In this document: piece by piece, positions 13,416 to 15,779 of the stretch
Layout of the letters: each line of letters begins with the position of its first letter
Position numbering within the stretch: the stretch's first letter is position 1
Assembly (NCBI GenBank): GCA_964453055.1
Contig: CAYVOD010000046.1
Span: 1-15,779 of the forward strand
Direction: 5' to 3'
DNA: 15,779 nt
Source: UBA2256 sp964453055
Lineage (GTDB): Bacteria > Spirochaetota > Spirochaetia > Treponematales > Rectinemataceae
The notes under the pieces: model-generated
Database searches by the model: none
The model's input: only the letters and a program-made list of their open reading frames with translations
Told to the model about the DNA's origin: nothing
Program-made: the position numbers and the translations under genes

Positions 13416-15271
13416 ATGGCGAAAAAAAACTTCATACTCGTCTGCGGCGGAACCGGCTGCGAATCCGCGAAGGGTGACGAGATCTATCGCAACCTCATCA
13501 AGGAAGCGGAGCTACAGGGCGTCAAGGACGATGTCCAGATCGTGAAAACTGGTTGTTTTGGATTCTGCGAGCAAGGCCCGATAGTAAAGGTCCTTCCCAC
13601 GGATTCTTTCTACGTCCAGGTTAAGCCCGAGGACGCCAGGGAGATCATAGCCGAGCAGGTCATCAAGGGGCGGGAGGTCCAGCGGCTTCTCTACAAGAAG
13701 GATAAGAAGACTCAGGACAACGTGAAGGTCCAGGACATCGAGTTCTACCAGAAGCAATTCAGGATCGTTCTTCGCAACTGCGGCGTCATCAACCCCGAGA
13801 ACATCGAGGAGTACATCGCCCGGGACGGTTACATGGCCCTGGAAAAGTGCCTTTTCGAACTGAAGCCCCAACAGATCATCGACATCATGAAGGCGTCGGG
13901 CCTGCGCGGCCGCGGCGGCGCGGGCTTCCCCACGGGCGTCAAGTGGGAAACCGCCGCCAAGGTGAAGAGCGACGTGAAATACATCGTCTGCAACGCAGAC
14001 GAGGGCGATCCGGGCGCCTACATGGACCGCTCCACCATCGAAGGCGATCCCCATTCCATTCTCGAAGCCATGATGATAGCCGGAAGGGCCGTGGGCTCGA
14101 ATAAGGGATATATCTACATCCGCGCCGAGTACCCCTTGGCCATCGAGCGGCTCAAGGTAGCCATCAAGCAGGCAAAGGACATGGGCTTGATGGGCGAGAA
14201 GATTCTGGGCTCTGATTTCTCCTTTGACGTGGAGATCCGCCTGGGCGCCGGCGCCTTCGTCTGCGGCNNNNNNNNNNCCCGGTCTCGTCCTGGCGGACGC
14301 CCCCGGCCCGGCGCGGCGCCTTCGTCTGCGGCGAGGAAACGGCGCTGCTCAAGTCCATCGAGGGCAACCGGGGCATGCCCATTCCCAAGCCTCCCTTCCC
14401 CGCGATAAAAGGGCTTTGGAACAAACCCACGATAATCAACAACGTGGAAACTTTGGCGAACATCCCGGTCATCATCACCAAGGGAGCCGAGTGGTTCGCC
14501 TCCATAGGCACCGAAAAGTCCAAGGGCACCAAGGTCTTCGCCCTCACCGGCAAGATCAACAACTCCGGCCTCATCGAAGTGCCCATGGGCACCACCCTTC
14601 GGGAGATCATCTTCGACATCGGCGGCGGCATCAGGGGCGGCAAGAAATTCAAGGGCGTCCAGACCGGCGGCCCCTCGGGCGGCATCATCGTCGAGAAGGA
14701 CCTGGATACCCCCATTTCCTACGAGAGTCTCGTCGCCCTGGGTTCGATGATGGGCTCGGGCGGCATGATCGTCATGGACGAGGACGACTGCGTGGTGGAC
14801 GTGTCCAAGTTCTACATGGAGTTCTGCGTGGACGAGTCCTGCGGAAAGTGCGCCCCCTGCCGGATCGGCACCAACCAGATGCAGGCGATTTTGAGCAAGA
14901 TATCCAAGGGCAAGGGCGAGGAAGCCGACCTGGACAGGCTCGAGCGCATAGGCAAGGCCATGACCAAGGCATCGCTGTGCATGCTGGGCGGCTCGGCCGC
15001 CAACCCAACCATGGGAACCCTGCGGCATTTCCGCGACGAATATCTGGAGCACATCAGGGACCACAAGTGCCGGGCCGGGAAGTGCAAGGACCTGGTGGTC
15101 TACTCCATCGATCCGGAAAAATGCATCGGCTGCGGGCTTTGCGCGCGAAAGTGCCCCGTGCCCTGCATCACCGGGGAGAAAAAACTGCCCCACGTCATCG
15201 ACGCGCTGCGCTGCATAAAGTGCGGCGAGTGCTTCAAGGCCTGTAAATTCGGCGCAGTGCTCGTGCGCTAA
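13416..15271 (+). CDS. hydB: NuoF-like NADH/FMN subunit of [FeFe] hydrogenase (HydB), interrupted by assembly gap
   Basis: This is the flavin subunit that handles NAD(H) in electron-bifurcating hydrogenases. Seen: an N-terminal thioredoxin-like [2Fe-2S] domain (C10-x4-C15, C47-x3-C51), FMN/NADH motifs GRGGAGFPTGVKW (165-177) and NADEGDPG (193-200), then an SLBB domain. The [4Fe-4S] motif CGKCAPC follows, and a C-terminal two-cluster ferredoxin domain has two C-x2-C-x2-C-x3-C sets. The literal reading breaks at ten Ns (14268-14277) and continues in another frame. If the 19-nt repeat flanking the Ns is collapsed, the frame joins cleanly at FVCG|EETALL, giving 596 residues, the normal HydB size. 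I read the gene as intact in the organism. It follows the thioredoxin-like gene by 13 bp. Confidence 0.93.
14268..14332. other. Assembly gap with duplicated contig ends inside hydB
   Basis: Ten Ns (14268-14277) are followed by 36 bases (14278-14313) that do not fit the protein, then by a repeat of the 19 bases present immediately left of the Ns (14249-14267 repeated at 14314-14332). Removing 14268-14332 restores the reading frame and a conserved NuoF sequence. This is best explained as an unmerged contig overlap with an erroneous contig end. Confidence 0.88.
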
Positions 15272-15289
15272 GGACCGGGAGAAACCACT

Positions 15290-15779
15290 ATGATCAATTG
15301 CAAGATAAACGGAATACCAGTTCAGGTCGCCGAGGGAACCACGGTACTCGAGGCTGCTAAAAAAGCCCACGTCAAGATTCCCACCCTCTGCTACAACCCC
15401 GATCTCTCTCCCTGGGCGGCCTGCGGCATCTGCGTCGTCAAGGTCGAGGGCGGCAACAAGATGCTCAGATCCTGCTGCACTCCTGTGATGGAGGGACAGA
15501 GCTTCGTCACCAACGACGCCGAGCTGGTGGAAATCCGCAAGACCGTCATCGAGCTCATACTCTCCACCCATCCGGACGACTGCCTGTCCTGCCCCCGCAA
15601 CCAGGATTGCGAACTCCAGACCCTGGCCCAGGAGTTCGGCATCAGGGAACAGAGCTTCCCCAAGCGGCTCAAGGATCTTCCCCTGGACGACACCACCGGC
15701 TCCATCATCCTCAATCCGGAGAAATGCGTGCGCTGCGGCCGCTGCGTCACCGTATGCCAGCAGATGCAGAACGTCTGGG
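15290..15779 (+). CDS. hydA: [FeFe] hydrogenase catalytic subunit HydA, N-terminal part (cut by window edge)
   Basis: About 163 residues of the catalytic subunit are present; the H-cluster domain lies beyond the window. Seen: a plant-type [2Fe-2S] domain (C34-x10-C45-x2-C48-x13-C62), the His-ligated [4Fe-4S] motif H94-x3-C98-x2-C101-x5-C107 characteristic of hydrogenase and NuoG N-termini, and the first cysteine set of the ferredoxin-like domain (C146-x2-C149-x2-C152-x3-C156). These domains form the electron relay to the H-cluster that makes or uses H2. The N-terminus alone would also fit a NuoG or NADH-linked formate dehydrogenase subunit. The operon order with HydC, ATPase, thioredoxin-like protein and HydB favours hydrogenase. 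ATG 15290 is preceded by GGGAG 8 nt upstream and lies 18 bp after hydB. Confidence 0.87.
   Translation, partial: MINCKINGIPVQVAEGTTVLEAAKKAHVKIPTLCYNPDLSPWAACGICVVKVEGGNKMLRSCCTPVMEGQSFVTNDAELVEIRKTVIELILSTHPDDCLSCPRNQDCELQTLAQEFGIREQSFPKRLKDLPLDDTTGSIILNPEKCVRCGRCVTVCQQMQNVW

Noticed and set aside
14278..14313. Real insertion or mobile fragment inside hydB
   Set aside because: It abuts Ns and a duplicated contig end, has no repeat or target-site features of a mobile element, and the gene is intact once the overlap is collapsed.

Overview
The window is GC-rich bacterial DNA of about 60% G+C. Gene content, strong AAGGAG-type ribosome binding sites and sigma70-like promoters suggest an anaerobic, hydrogen-metabolising bacterium. 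A BMP-family nucleoside-type ABC importer, secreted proteins and an electron-bifurcating type [FeFe] hydrogenase operon would fit a free-living or gut spirochaete (Treponema/Spirochaeta-like). Some Firmicutes carry the same hydrogenase layout, so the taxonomic call is an inference. The sequence is a draft: a 10-N gap with duplicated flanks interrupts one gene at about 14268-14332.

Left part (1-3250, minus strand): the start of a HAD-family phosphatase cut by the window edge, a small heat-shock protein (Hsp20), and a secreted 5'-nucleotidase / cyclic-nucleotide phosphodiesterase followed by a textbook intrinsic terminator. A polytopic membrane protein of unassigned function (3432-4793, plus) is divergent from the nucleotidase. 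It ends only 6 bp from the tail of the next operon.

Centre (4800-9618, minus strand): a complete BMP-type ABC importer in the order binding protein, double-domain ATPase, permease, permease. A perfect TATAAT promoter precedes it, a strong stem-loop sits between the binding protein and ATPase genes, and the last three genes overlap by 8 and 4 nt. With the nucleotidase nearby, a coherent model is salvage: nucleotides are dephosphorylated outside the cytoplasmic membrane and the nucleosides are imported. The binding protein and nucleotidase genes share a similar leader and signal-peptide sequence. Upstream on the same strand (9737-11732) lie a TPR protein and an atypical membrane-anchored Ser/Thr kinase-like protein, probably co-transcribed.

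Right part (11949-15779, plus strand): a hydrogenase operon in the order NuoE-like (HydC), stand-alone GHKL ATPase, small thioredoxin-like [2Fe-2S] protein, NuoF-like (HydB), and the start of the catalytic [FeFe] hydrogenase (HydA), which runs off the window. HydABC enzymes couple NADH and reduced ferredoxin to H2. The operon has a good promoter and a very AT-rich leader containing an 18-bp perfect palindrome, the best candidate for undescribed regulation here. No tRNA, rRNA, CRISPR array, transposase or insertion sequence was seen.
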